Assembly (NCBI GenBank): GCA_902572735.1
Contig: CACGGX010000003.1
Coordinates: 1 to 64,000 of the forward strand
Direction: 5' to 3'
From: an uncultured Alphaproteobacteria bacterium
GTDB taxonomy: Bacteria > Pseudomonadota > Alphaproteobacteria > HIMB59 > GCA-002718135
Length of the DNA: 64,000 nt
Numbering within the stretch: the stretch's first letter is position 1; each line of letters begins with the position of its first letter. Made by a program: the position numbers and the translations under genes. This document shows, in pieces, positions 57,480 to 64,000 of this stretch. Under the pieces are notes generated by a model that worked only from the letters and a program-made list of their open reading frames with translations, ran no database searches and was not told the DNA's origin.

Positions 57480-58387
57480 TGGTAAATAAATATTTATTAG
57501 CTATTATTTTATTAATTGCCTCCTCTTTTTTTTGGTCTGGAAATTTTTTTGCTGGTAAAATTGCATATAATACAGACTTGTCTCCGTTTAAATTAAGTTT
57601 TTTTCGATGGACTTTGGCTTTTATTATACTTTTACCTTTTACGTATAGTGCGATAAGAAAAAATTTAAAATATTATAAAGAAAATTTATTATTAATTAGT
57701 TTGATCGCATTTCTTGGTGTAACAATCTTTAATTCTTTTACTTATATATCTTTACAAACAACACTTGTAATTAATTCTGCTCTTATGAATTCTGTAACAC
57801 CAGTTCTAATAATTGGTTTTTCATGGTTGATATTTAAAACGAAGACAAGTTTACTACAATTTATCGGAATATTCTTATCTGTAATTGGTGCATTTTGTAT
57901 TATTTTAAAAGGGAATTTAAATAATCTTTATTCTTTTCAATTTACAAGTGGTGATATTTGGATGTTTATTGCTGCACTTTCATGGTGCGTGTATTCAGTA
58001 CTATTAAGAAAAATTGATAAAAATCTTTCTCAACTTGCAACTTTAGAAGTGCTTATATTTATTGGTTTAATTTTTCTCATACCTTTATATTTAGTAGAGT
58101 CTTCAAATTCTACTTTCATTCCTGATAATAGTACTGATTACTTAATAATTATTTATGTGGCCATATTTGCAAGTATTGTTTCTTTTTTTTCATGGAATAT
58201 GGGAGTTTCAATTATAGGCGCTAACAGAGCTGGGTTATTTTTACACTTAATACCAGTATTTAGTTCAATTTGGGCAATAAGTTTTTTAGGAGAACAATTT
58301 GCTTTATTTCATTTAATTGGAACTATATTTATATTATTGGGAATAATACTCTCAAACTTAAATTTTAAATATGTCAAAGATAATTAA
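57479..58387 (+). CDS. EamA/DMT-superfamily transporter
   Basis: A 302-residue membrane protein with ten predicted helices in two EamA repeats, the second starting near residue 150 (GDIWMFIAALSWCVYSVLLRK). SSFFWSGNFFAGKIA at about residues 15-29 is the family's first-helix signature. Members export amino acids, sugars or other metabolites; the substrate here is unknown. It starts with GTG overlapping the stop of the dehydrogenase gene by one base and overlaps msrB by 17 bases. Confidence 0.9.
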   Translation: MVNKYLLAIILLIASSFFWSGNFFAGKIAYNTDLSPFKLSFFRWTLAFIILLPFTYSAIRKNLKYYKENLLLISLIAFLGVTIFNSFTYISLQTTLVINSALMNSVTPVLIIGFSWLIFKTKTSLLQFIGIFLSVIGAFCIILKGNLNNLYSFQFTSGDIWMFIAALSWCVYSVLLRKIDKNLSQLATLEVLIFIGLIFLIPLYLVESSNSTFIPDNSTDYLIIIYVAIFASIVSFFSWNMGVSIIGANRAGLFLHLIPVFSSIWAISFLGEQFALFHLIGTIFILLGIILSNLNFKYVKDN

Positions 58388-58766
58388 AACAGATGAAGAA
58401 TGGAAATCTCTTCTTACAGAAGATGAATATTACGTAACAAGACAAAAGGGAACAGAACCTCCTTTTTCTGGTAAAAATTTTGAAATTGTTAATGGTGGTA
58501 TTTTTAAATGTAAATGCTGTGGTAATGAATTATTTAAAAGTTCAACAAAATATGATTCTTATTGTGGGTGGCCAAGTTTTTTTGAACAAATTTCACCTGA
58601 AGCAATTAAAACAGAGACTGATAGATCGCATGGAATGGTGCGTATTGAAATTATGTGTGCCAAATGTGATGCCCATTTAGGTCATGTCTTTGATGATGGC
58701 CCTGAGCCTACTGGCAAAAGATACTGTGTAAATTCTCTTTCTATTAATTACGAAGAATTTGAATAA
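58371..58766 (+). CDS. msrB: Peptide methionine-(R)-S-oxide reductase
   Basis: A 131-residue repair enzyme for oxidised methionine. Zinc ligands are Cys47, Cys50, Cys96 and Cys99, the catalytic cysteine is Cys119 in GKRYCVNS, and a probable resolving cysteine is Cys65 in YDSYCGWPSF. SHGMVRIEI and AHLGHVFDDGPEPTG complete the active site. It overlaps EamA by 17 bases and the MFS gene by 8. No msrA is seen nearby. Confidence 0.96.
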   Translation: MSKIIKTDEEWKSLLTEDEYYVTRQKGTEPPFSGKNFEIVNGGIFKCKCCGNELFKSSTKYDSYCGWPSFFEQISPEAIKTETDRSHGMVRIEIMCAKCDAHLGHVFDDGPEPTGKRYCVNSLSINYEEFE

Positions 58767-59940
58767 TACTTTTTACACACTACTATTTTCCTCAATAGGT
58801 CATGCTCTCATGCATATGTTTGCAGCATTTTATTTTGTAATCGTTCTGACGATAGAAAAAGAATGGAATATTTCTTACGATCAATTAATTAGATTATGGT
58901 CTCTTGGAGCTCTACTAATTGGTTTAGGGGCAATTCCTTTTGGGTGGCTAAGTGATAAATGGTCCCGTTCAGGAACAATGACAATTATGTTTATTGGAAT
59001 GGGATTAGCCTCCATTTTATGTGGTTTAAGCACATCAGTTTCTTTTTTATTTTTTTCCTTATCACTTCTTGGACTTTTCTGTTCCATTTATCATCCTGTA
59101 GGCATTCCTTGGGTGATTCATGCAGCTAACAAACAGGGAAGAGCGCTTGGTGTAAATGGTATTTTTGGTGGGGTAGGGATAGGCTCTGGAGCATTTGTAG
59201 CTGGTACTCTGACAGAATTACTAAATTGGCAACTAGCTTTTATATTACCTGGTTTAATATCAATTATTATTGGGTTTATTCTTATTTACTTAATCTTAAT
59301 TGATAAAATATCTTACAAAAATTATTTTATTAAAAATGATGATCAAGATCATTCTCGTAATGAGATGATTTTAATTGCATTAATAATGCTATTATCAATG
59401 TTTGCTCTTGGATTATCTTTTCACAATACACAAACAGCCTTACCAAAGGTTTTTGAAATACGTATCGGCAATATTAATTCTATTCAAATTGGATTTATGA
59501 TAGCAATTATTTATTTTATTTCTGGCGCAACAACATTTGTTGGAGGCTTACTTGCTGATAGATTTAATTTAAAAACCATTTACTTAATTGGTATATTTCT
59601 TCAGTTTCCGTGTTATCTTGGTATAGCTTACATATCTGGTTACTCTTTAGTTGTGTTATGTATTCTTGCTGCCGTATTTAATGCAAGTATTCTGCCTACA
59701 GAAAATCTCCTACTTGGGAGATTTACACCTCAAAAATATCATGGTGTTGTATACGGAATTAAGTTTATTCTCGCATTTGGTTCAGGGCCAATATCAGTAT
59801 TCTTAATTTCAGAAATATATTCGATTACTCTAGAGTTTACTTATTTATTTTTAATTAATGCAGTAATGATGGCTTTAGTTTCAATATTTATTATTTTTTT
59901 ACCAATTCAAAATAAAAATAATATTATTACTCAGGATTAG
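58759..59940 (+). CDS. Major facilitator superfamily transporter
   Basis: A 393-residue protein with about twelve membrane helices. The MFS loop motif between helices 2 and 3 is GWLSDKWSRSGTM (about residues 63-75), and its counterpart in the second half is GGLLADRFNLKTIY. The start helix GHALMHMFAAFYFVIVLTI resembles the fosmidomycin-resistance (Fsr) type of MFS protein, but substrate cannot be assigned. The start is TTG 58759, overlapping msrB. The 3' end overlaps the convergent small gene by 14 bases. Confidence 0.87.
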   Translation: MNNTFYTLLFSSIGHALMHMFAAFYFVIVLTIEKEWNISYDQLIRLWSLGALLIGLGAIPFGWLSDKWSRSGTMTIMFIGMGLASILCGLSTSVSFLFFSLSLLGLFCSIYHPVGIPWVIHAANKQGRALGVNGIFGGVGIGSGAFVAGTLTELLNWQLAFILPGLISIIIGFILIYLILIDKISYKNYFIKNDDQDHSRNEMILIALIMLLSMFALGLSFHNTQTALPKVFEIRIGNINSIQIGFMIAIIYFISGATTFVGGLLADRFNLKTIYLIGIFLQFPCYLGIAYISGYSLVVLCILAAVFNASILPTENLLLGRFTPQKYHGVVYGIKFILAFGSGPISVFLISEIYSITLEFTYLFLINAVMMALVSIFIIFLPIQNKNNIITQD

Positions 59941-60154
59941 ATTTTAATATTTCGAGATAATCAGTAACATTATTAAATTTATCATCTGGTATATCTTTAT
60001 ATGTCATACCAAAATGATTTTTTACTTCTAAAGCAACATGAGCATAAGGATTTCTACCCTTAGGATGATTTGGATGATCTGGTAATTTACCTTTTAAAAA
60101 ATCACCTGTTTCTTGAATTAGCTTCCAGAGTTTACTTGCGTTTTCTTTATTCAT
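59927..60154 (-). CDS. Conserved-looking small protein of unknown function (75 residues)
   Basis: I do not recognise a named family. From ATG 60154 the protein has 75 residues: a helical start (NASKLWKLIQETGDFLKG), a central proline/histidine-rich motif (PDHPNHPKGRNPYAHVALE) and a C-terminal part with FGMTYKDIPDDKF and VTDYLEIL. No signal peptide or membrane helix. The codon use and well-formed amphipathic helices suggest a real gene. An in-frame TTG at 60169 is less likely as start. It converges on the MFS gene (14-base overlap) and diverges from the desaturase gene 37 bases away. I can assign no function. Confidence 0.7.
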   Translation of the reverse strand: MNKENASKLWKLIQETGDFLKGKLPDHPNHPKGRNPYAHVALEVKNHFGMTYKDIPDDKFNNVTDYLEILKSNPE

Positions 60155-60191
60155 ATTTAAAAATATCAATATTAAAATATAATTAATTACT

Positions 60192-61187
60192 ATGCACGCA
60201 GATTCATCAACTTGGTTTAAGCCTAAAATTGATAAAAATAAATTAAAAGAACTTTCAAAAAGAAGTGATATTCCAGGACTTATTCATTTTGCAGTTTACT
60301 TTTTATCATTAATTATTTTTGGTTACCTTTCTTTTATTTTTTGGGGAACGTGGTTTTTTTTAATATTTTTTTTCATTTATTCTACAATTTATACATTTGC
60401 TGTGGCTAATGGACATGAAACAATTCACAGGACAGCATTTAAATCTCGATGGATCAATGAAGTGTTTTGTTATATTTCTTTTTTTCAACTACATTCAGAG
60501 CCCTTAAGTTTTAGATGGAGCCATACCTTTCATCATTCAAACACATTACAAACAGAAGGAGAGTATGATCATGAAATTGAAGTGAAAAGACCTACTGATT
60601 TATTAAAATTTTTTTTAAAATTTATTCCTTTAACCGATTTATTTTATATTCATCAGTCAAGTTTTGTTACAGTAACTAAGCTTGCTTTTGGAATAATGAA
60701 TCCAAGTAATATAATATCAGCTCCAAAAAATCAGTGGAACAAAATTATCTGGAATGCTAGAATTCTAATACTCTTTTGGATTTTAATTATTACAGCTTCG
60801 ATTTATTTACAAACGTTCTGGTTTCTTATTTTTTATTTTTTACCACCATTTGTAGGCAGACCTATTCACTTTGCTGTAAATGTTACTCAGCATTTAGCAG
60901 CGAAATTTGATACTCATGACCATCGATTAAGTACTCATACTATTATTTTAAATCCAATATTAAGTTTTTATTATTGGCATATGGAGTATCACCTTGAGCA
61001 TCATCTTTTTCCAATGGTGCCTTCTTATAATCTCAAGAAACTACGAAAAGAAATTAAGGATGAACTACCTGAACCATTTTATGGGTTATTCCATTTCTAT
61101 AAAACAACATTACCTTATCTTATCAAGTTAGCGTTTAATTCTGAAAATTATTATAGAGTAGATATTTCAAAAATATCAAAAACTTGA
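60192..61187 (+). CDS. Membrane fatty acid desaturase / hydroxylase family
   Basis: A 331-residue integral membrane di-iron enzyme. The three histidine boxes are HETIH (75-79), HTFHH (111-115) and HLEHH (267-271), with four or more hydrophobic segments between. The third box with FPMVPSYNLKKLRKEI is typical of acyl-lipid desaturases; related hydroxylases (alkane, carotenoid) share the layout. A role in membrane fluidity is likely but unproven. Its stop codon is immediately adjacent to the stop of the convergent pepC. It has its own 37-base upstream gap. Confidence 0.88.
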   Translation: MHADSSTWFKPKIDKNKLKELSKRSDIPGLIHFAVYFLSLIIFGYLSFIFWGTWFFLIFFFIYSTIYTFAVANGHETIHRTAFKSRWINEVFCYISFFQLHSEPLSFRWSHTFHHSNTLQTEGEYDHEIEVKRPTDLLKFFLKFIPLTDLFYIHQSSFVTVTKLAFGIMNPSNIISAPKNQWNKIIWNARILILFWILIITASIYLQTFWFLIFYFLPPFVGRPIHFAVNVTQHLAAKFDTHDHRLSTHTIILNPILSFYYWHMEYHLEHHLFPMVPSYNLKKLRKEIKDELPEPFYGLFHFYKTTLPYLIKLAFNSENYYRVDISKISKT

Positions 61188-62510
61188 TTATCCTGCCAAA
61201 GCTCCCATAGGATCCCAAGGAGCTAGCGCAACTGGTTCCATATCTAAGTATTTTAAAAGTCTTTTATTAAGATATTTTTTATCAATGACAACTTCATAGG
61301 TATATTCATCAAACCATTCATCAGTCATCATCATATATCCTTGATTACCACTTTTTGTTCCCCAGCTATTTTCAATTTTCCATTTTGTTGAATTTCTTTT
61401 TTTAATATCAACACCCGTTAAAAGCATGGCATGAGTCATTTCACTATCACCGTACTCTAAACGTGTTTGCTTATTCATCTTAAATGAAGTTTGAAAAACA
61501 TTTTCATAGTCATAAATGCCCATATCAAGTACACCCATATCACGACTAAAACGTTTCCCAACATCACAACCAAACCATACAGCTTCATTGTTTTTTATTG
61601 AGTCCATCGCAGATTTTTTTAATTCTTTAATATCTACATTTAAATATTTAATAATTTGTCCCTCAACAACATTACCAAGATATTCAACCGTGTACATTGT
61701 ATTAAATTTTTTATTACTCATGGGAGCATGAATTAAGCAAACTTTATCTTTAATATTAATATCAGCATATTTTTTGCAAAAATCGATTGGTGTCATATCT
61801 GAAATGACAATGTGTCTATTATCTTTATTCCTAGTAGACCAATTGATAACATCTGGTGGTTGACCAAGAAACATTGCTAGTAAATTATAAATTGTTTCCA
61901 TCATATCTTTTTTTAGAGCTGCAGAATTTTTTGCTGGTTTCTTTCTTAGTATAGAAGCAAACTCTCTTAATTTATGAGTCAAAATATAATTCATGGCGCC
62001 AGATTTACTACTATGGTTTGTTTCAGGCATTACGTCTTTAGGTACTGCACCATACTTATTAATTAAGTTTACAAACATATCCCACTGTCCACCATCTTGC
62101 ACCGGTGCTTTTAAAAGATGAGTAATTAATCTGCTCTCATATGATTCATCTCTTGATTTGATAATATTCTCTAAAAAATAGTTTGCTTTCTCTAACTTAT
62201 CCCAAAACATGAAATAATTTTGTGAAAACTCAAATGTATTTAGTTCAAGGCTATCAACAACTTGCAAACGCATAAGATTTAATCCTGCAAATCCCCAACA
62301 TCTACCTGATGCCATTTGATTTGTTGCAGGTAGTTCTTTTTTTATTAGATTAGAAAAATTATGGTTGATTTGACTAAAATTTTCCCAATTGAGTGCAACA
62401 TTAGCTAAATCATTTTTAATTAATGCATTTCGTGAAGCTGTATTTTTATTATTTCTTAAAAATTTATTTTTGAAAGTTTTGATTGTTGATAGAGATATAT
62501 TTTTTGCCAT
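61188..62510 (-). CDS. pepC: Aminopeptidase C / bleomycin hydrolase (peptidase C1B)
   Basis: A 440-residue papain-fold cytosolic aminopeptidase. The catalytic triad is Cys71 (NQMASGRCWGFAG), His360 (SEMTHAMLLTG) and Asn381 (WKIENSWG). The C-terminus EPVALAPWDPMGALAG is the arm that enters the active site and limits the enzyme to aminopeptidase activity, as known for yeast Gal6 and bacterial PepC. No signal peptide. It starts 30 bases after topA on the same strand. The family is more familiar from Firmicutes, Bacteroidetes and eukaryotes than from alphaproteobacteria, so transfer is possible. Confidence 0.93.
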   Translation of the reverse strand: MAKNISLSTIKTFKNKFLRNNKNTASRNALIKNDLANVALNWENFSQINHNFSNLIKKELPATNQMASGRCWGFAGLNLMRLQVVDSLELNTFEFSQNYFMFWDKLEKANYFLENIIKSRDESYESRLITHLLKAPVQDGGQWDMFVNLINKYGAVPKDVMPETNHSSKSGAMNYILTHKLREFASILRKKPAKNSAALKKDMMETIYNLLAMFLGQPPDVINWSTRNKDNRHIVISDMTPIDFCKKYADINIKDKVCLIHAPMSNKKFNTMYTVEYLGNVVEGQIIKYLNVDIKELKKSAMDSIKNNEAVWFGCDVGKRFSRDMGVLDMGIYDYENVFQTSFKMNKQTRLEYGDSEMTHAMLLTGVDIKKRNSTKWKIENSWGTKSGNQGYMMMTDEWFDEYTYEVVIDKKYLNKRLLKYLDMEPVALAPWDPMGALAG

Positions 62511-62540
62511 AGTCTCTATTTAAAACTATTTCAGCTTAAT

Positions 62541-64000
62541 TCAATTCTTAACTGTTTTTTTCTTTTTTTTGAGACCCATTTTAGCTTTTCTTTCATCAAT
62601 TAACCTAATGGCATCTTCAAGTTTTAAGCTATCTATTGTTTGATCACCAAGAATTGATGCATTTATTTTTCCACATTTTACATATGGTCCAAATTTTCCA
62701 TCATGAGCAGTAATATTTTTCTTTTCTGTTGGATGCTCTCCAAATGTTTTTAACGTAGCATTACCTCTCTGTGTAGGTTTAGCAATTAATTCAATGGCTC
62801 TTTCAAGTTCTATATCAAGAATATTATCTGTTTTTTCGAGAGCTTTATATTTTTTATCATGCAGAATATATGGACCGTACATTCCTATACCTGCACTAAC
62901 CGTTTTATTTGTTTCCGGATGAAATCCTAATTTACGTGGTAAACCAAGTAATTGAATAGCTGTGTTTAATCCTATTTCATCTGGCTCAAAATTTTTAGGA
63001 ATAGAAACTCTTTTTGGTTTCTTTTCTTTTGTCCCTTCACCAACTTGCATATAAAATCCATAAGGACCTTTTCGCAGAGTAATCATTTCACCTGTTTCTG
63101 GATAAATACCAATTTCTTTTGGTCCGCTAAGAGCAGCACCATCTTTATCATTTAATTGATTAAACTGAACTGTATATTTGCAATCAGGATAATTAGAGCA
63201 ACCAATAAATCCTCCAAACTTTCCAACTTTAATTCCTAGTCTTCCATTATCACAGGTTGGACAGTTCCTCTTTTCATCTGCTCCATTTGGTGGAAAGAAA
63301 TGCGGACCTAGTGCTTCATCTAACACATCAATGACTTCTCTGTTTGATTTACCTACAGTTTCGTCACAAAGTTGTTTAAAAGTTTCCCAAAATTTTCTTA
63401 GAACCTCTTTCCAATCAAGCTTACCATCAGAAATTTCATCAAGTTGATTTTCAAGATCAGCGGTAAAGTCATATTCTACATATTGATTGAAATATTTCTC
63501 TAAAAATATCGATACTATTCTTCCTCTATCATGAGGATTAAAACGTTTTTTATCTAAAATTACATAATCTCTATCTTGTAGAACTTTAATAATAGAAGCA
63601 TAAGTAGACGGTCTGCCAATACCAAGTTCTTCAAGTTTTTTTACTAAGCTTGCTTCTGTGTAACGAGGAGGAGGGGAGGTAAAATGTTGTGTCTTTTCAA
63701 GTTCTTTTAAATTTAAACTCTCTCCTTCACTCATGGCAGGAAGAATTGTTTCTTTTTCTTCATCTTTATCATCATCTTTAGCTTCTTGATAAACTTTGTA
63801 CATTCCAGGAAACTTAATTGTTGATCCATTTGCTCGTAAAACAATTTTTTTATCTTCGTTTGTAATATCAACAGCTACTTGATCTAATACAGCGCTCGCC
63901 ATTTGTGAACTTACCGCTCTTTGCCAAATAATTTCATATAGCTTGTATTCTTCTAAAGTAATATATTGCTTAATATCTTTTGGTGTTAGGTAAATATTTG
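62541..64000 (-). CDS. topA: DNA topoisomerase I, C-terminal part
   Basis: The open frame runs off the window edge, so only about 486 C-terminal residues are visible. The visible start, YLTPKDIKQYITLEEYKLYE and then WQRAVSSQMASAVLD, aligns with the middle of the type IA core; FTSPPPRYTEASLVKKLEELGIGRPSTYASII is split here as conserved motif regions near 63650. The active-site tyrosine lies outside. A C4 zinc-finger (CPTCDNGRLG to CSNYPDCKYT) is followed by repeated topoisomerase C-terminal modules rich in GxYGPYI-type motifs and a lysine-rich end. TopA relaxes negative supercoils. Confidence 0.95.
   Translation of the reverse strand, partial: NIYLTPKDIKQYITLEEYKLYEIIWQRAVSSQMASAVLDQVAVDITNEDKKIVLRANGSTIKFPGMYKVYQEAKDDDKDEEKETILPAMSEGESLNLKELEKTQHFTSPPPRYTEASLVKKLEELGIGRPSTYASIIKVLQDRDYVILDKKRFNPHDRGRIVSIFLEKYFNQYVEYDFTADLENQLDEISDGKLDWKEVLRKFWETFKQLCDETVGKSNREVIDVLDEALGPHFFPPNGADEKRNCPTCDNGRLGIKVGKFGGFIGCSNYPDCKYTVQFNQLNDKDGAALSGPKEIGIYPETGEMITLRKGPYGFYMQVGEGTKEKKPKRVSIPKNFEPDEIGLNTAIQLLGLPRKLGFHPETNKTVSAGIGMYGPYILHDKKYKALEKTDNILDIELERAIELIAKPTQRGNATLKTFGEHPTEKKNITAHDGKFGPYVKCGKINASILGDQTIDSLKLEDAIRLIDERKAKMGLKKKKKTVKN

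Noticed and set aside
1-64000. Search by eye for tRNA, rRNA, CRISPR repeats, insertion sequences, phage genes, toxin-antitoxin pairs and long direct repeats
   Set aside because: None seen. The gaps are too short for tRNA genes with flanks and contain no cloverleaf-like GC-rich segments; no repeated block beyond the paired lipoyl domains and complex I antiporter subunits was noticed.

Overview
The window is a gene-dense, strongly AT-rich (roughly 25-30% GC by eye) piece of a bacterial chromosome. Gene content and order identify an alphaproteobacterium. Diagnostic strings are nuoIJKLMN-birA-coaX-rnj-DUF1467-proS-lolC-lolD-dnaE; rpsB-tsf-pyrH-frr-uppS-cdsA-dxr-bamA-skp-lpxD-fabZ-lpxA-lpxI-lpxB with gltA converging; ppiD-trpEGDC-moaC-lexA-gltX-gltA; tpiA-secG-pyrG-kdsA-eno-ftsB-pdhABC-lipA-ratA; and ispDF-pgpA-cinA beside ntrYX-trkA. 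The composition, the scarcity of spacer DNA (no gap of 100 bases or more after start correction, most genes overlapping by 1-17 bases) and the missing members of these strings point to a streamlined, probably marine, oligotroph of the SAR11 or HIMB59/AEGEAN-169 kind. That placement is inference; no rRNA is present to confirm it.

Layout. Bases 1-28253 are one unbroken plus-strand run: the membrane arm of NADH dehydrogenase, two cofactor genes, RNase J, ProRS, lipoprotein export, the replicase, translation factors (S2, EF-Ts, ribosome recycling), UMP kinase, then isoprenoid, phospholipid, outer-membrane and lipid A assembly. Bases 28228-37802 are minus strand: ppiD and the complete anthranilate branch of tryptophan synthesis, moaC, lexA with its own SOS operator, gltX and gltA. 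Bases 37852-48018 are plus: lower glycolysis (tpiA, eno), CTP synthase, KDO synthesis, SecG, FtsB, pyruvate dehydrogenase and lipoate synthase. Bases 48010-50060 are minus: ispDF, pgpA, cinA. Bases 50121-59940 are plus: NtrY/NtrX, TrkA, then a less conserved string (D-amino acid transaminase, inositol-phosphatase-like protein, beta-hydroxyacid dehydrogenase, EamA exporter, MsrB, MFS transporter). The last 4 kb holds a small unknown protein, a membrane desaturase, a bleomycin-hydrolase-type peptidase and the 3' part of topA.

The genes serve mostly envelope building (bamA, skp, lpxA/B/D/I, kdsA, uppS, cdsA, pgpA, ispDF/dxr), translation, respiration and central carbon. Regulation visible in the sequence is sparse: a LexA operator at lexA, a probable structured leader on rpsB, a few sigma70-like promoters in the rare gaps, and the NtrY/NtrX two-component pair, whose regulator has a degenerate AAA+ domain.

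I see no tRNA, rRNA, CRISPR array, insertion sequence, prophage or toxin-antitoxin module. I did not find a clear new multi-gene system. The items most worth a second look are the rpsB leader pseudoknot candidate, the lexA operator that overlaps the only place for a promoter and leaves almost no leader, the NtrX that has lost its sigma54-contact and Walker B residues, the divergent short CdsA, the absence of rseP between dxr and bamA, and the 75-residue unknown protein near 60 kb.
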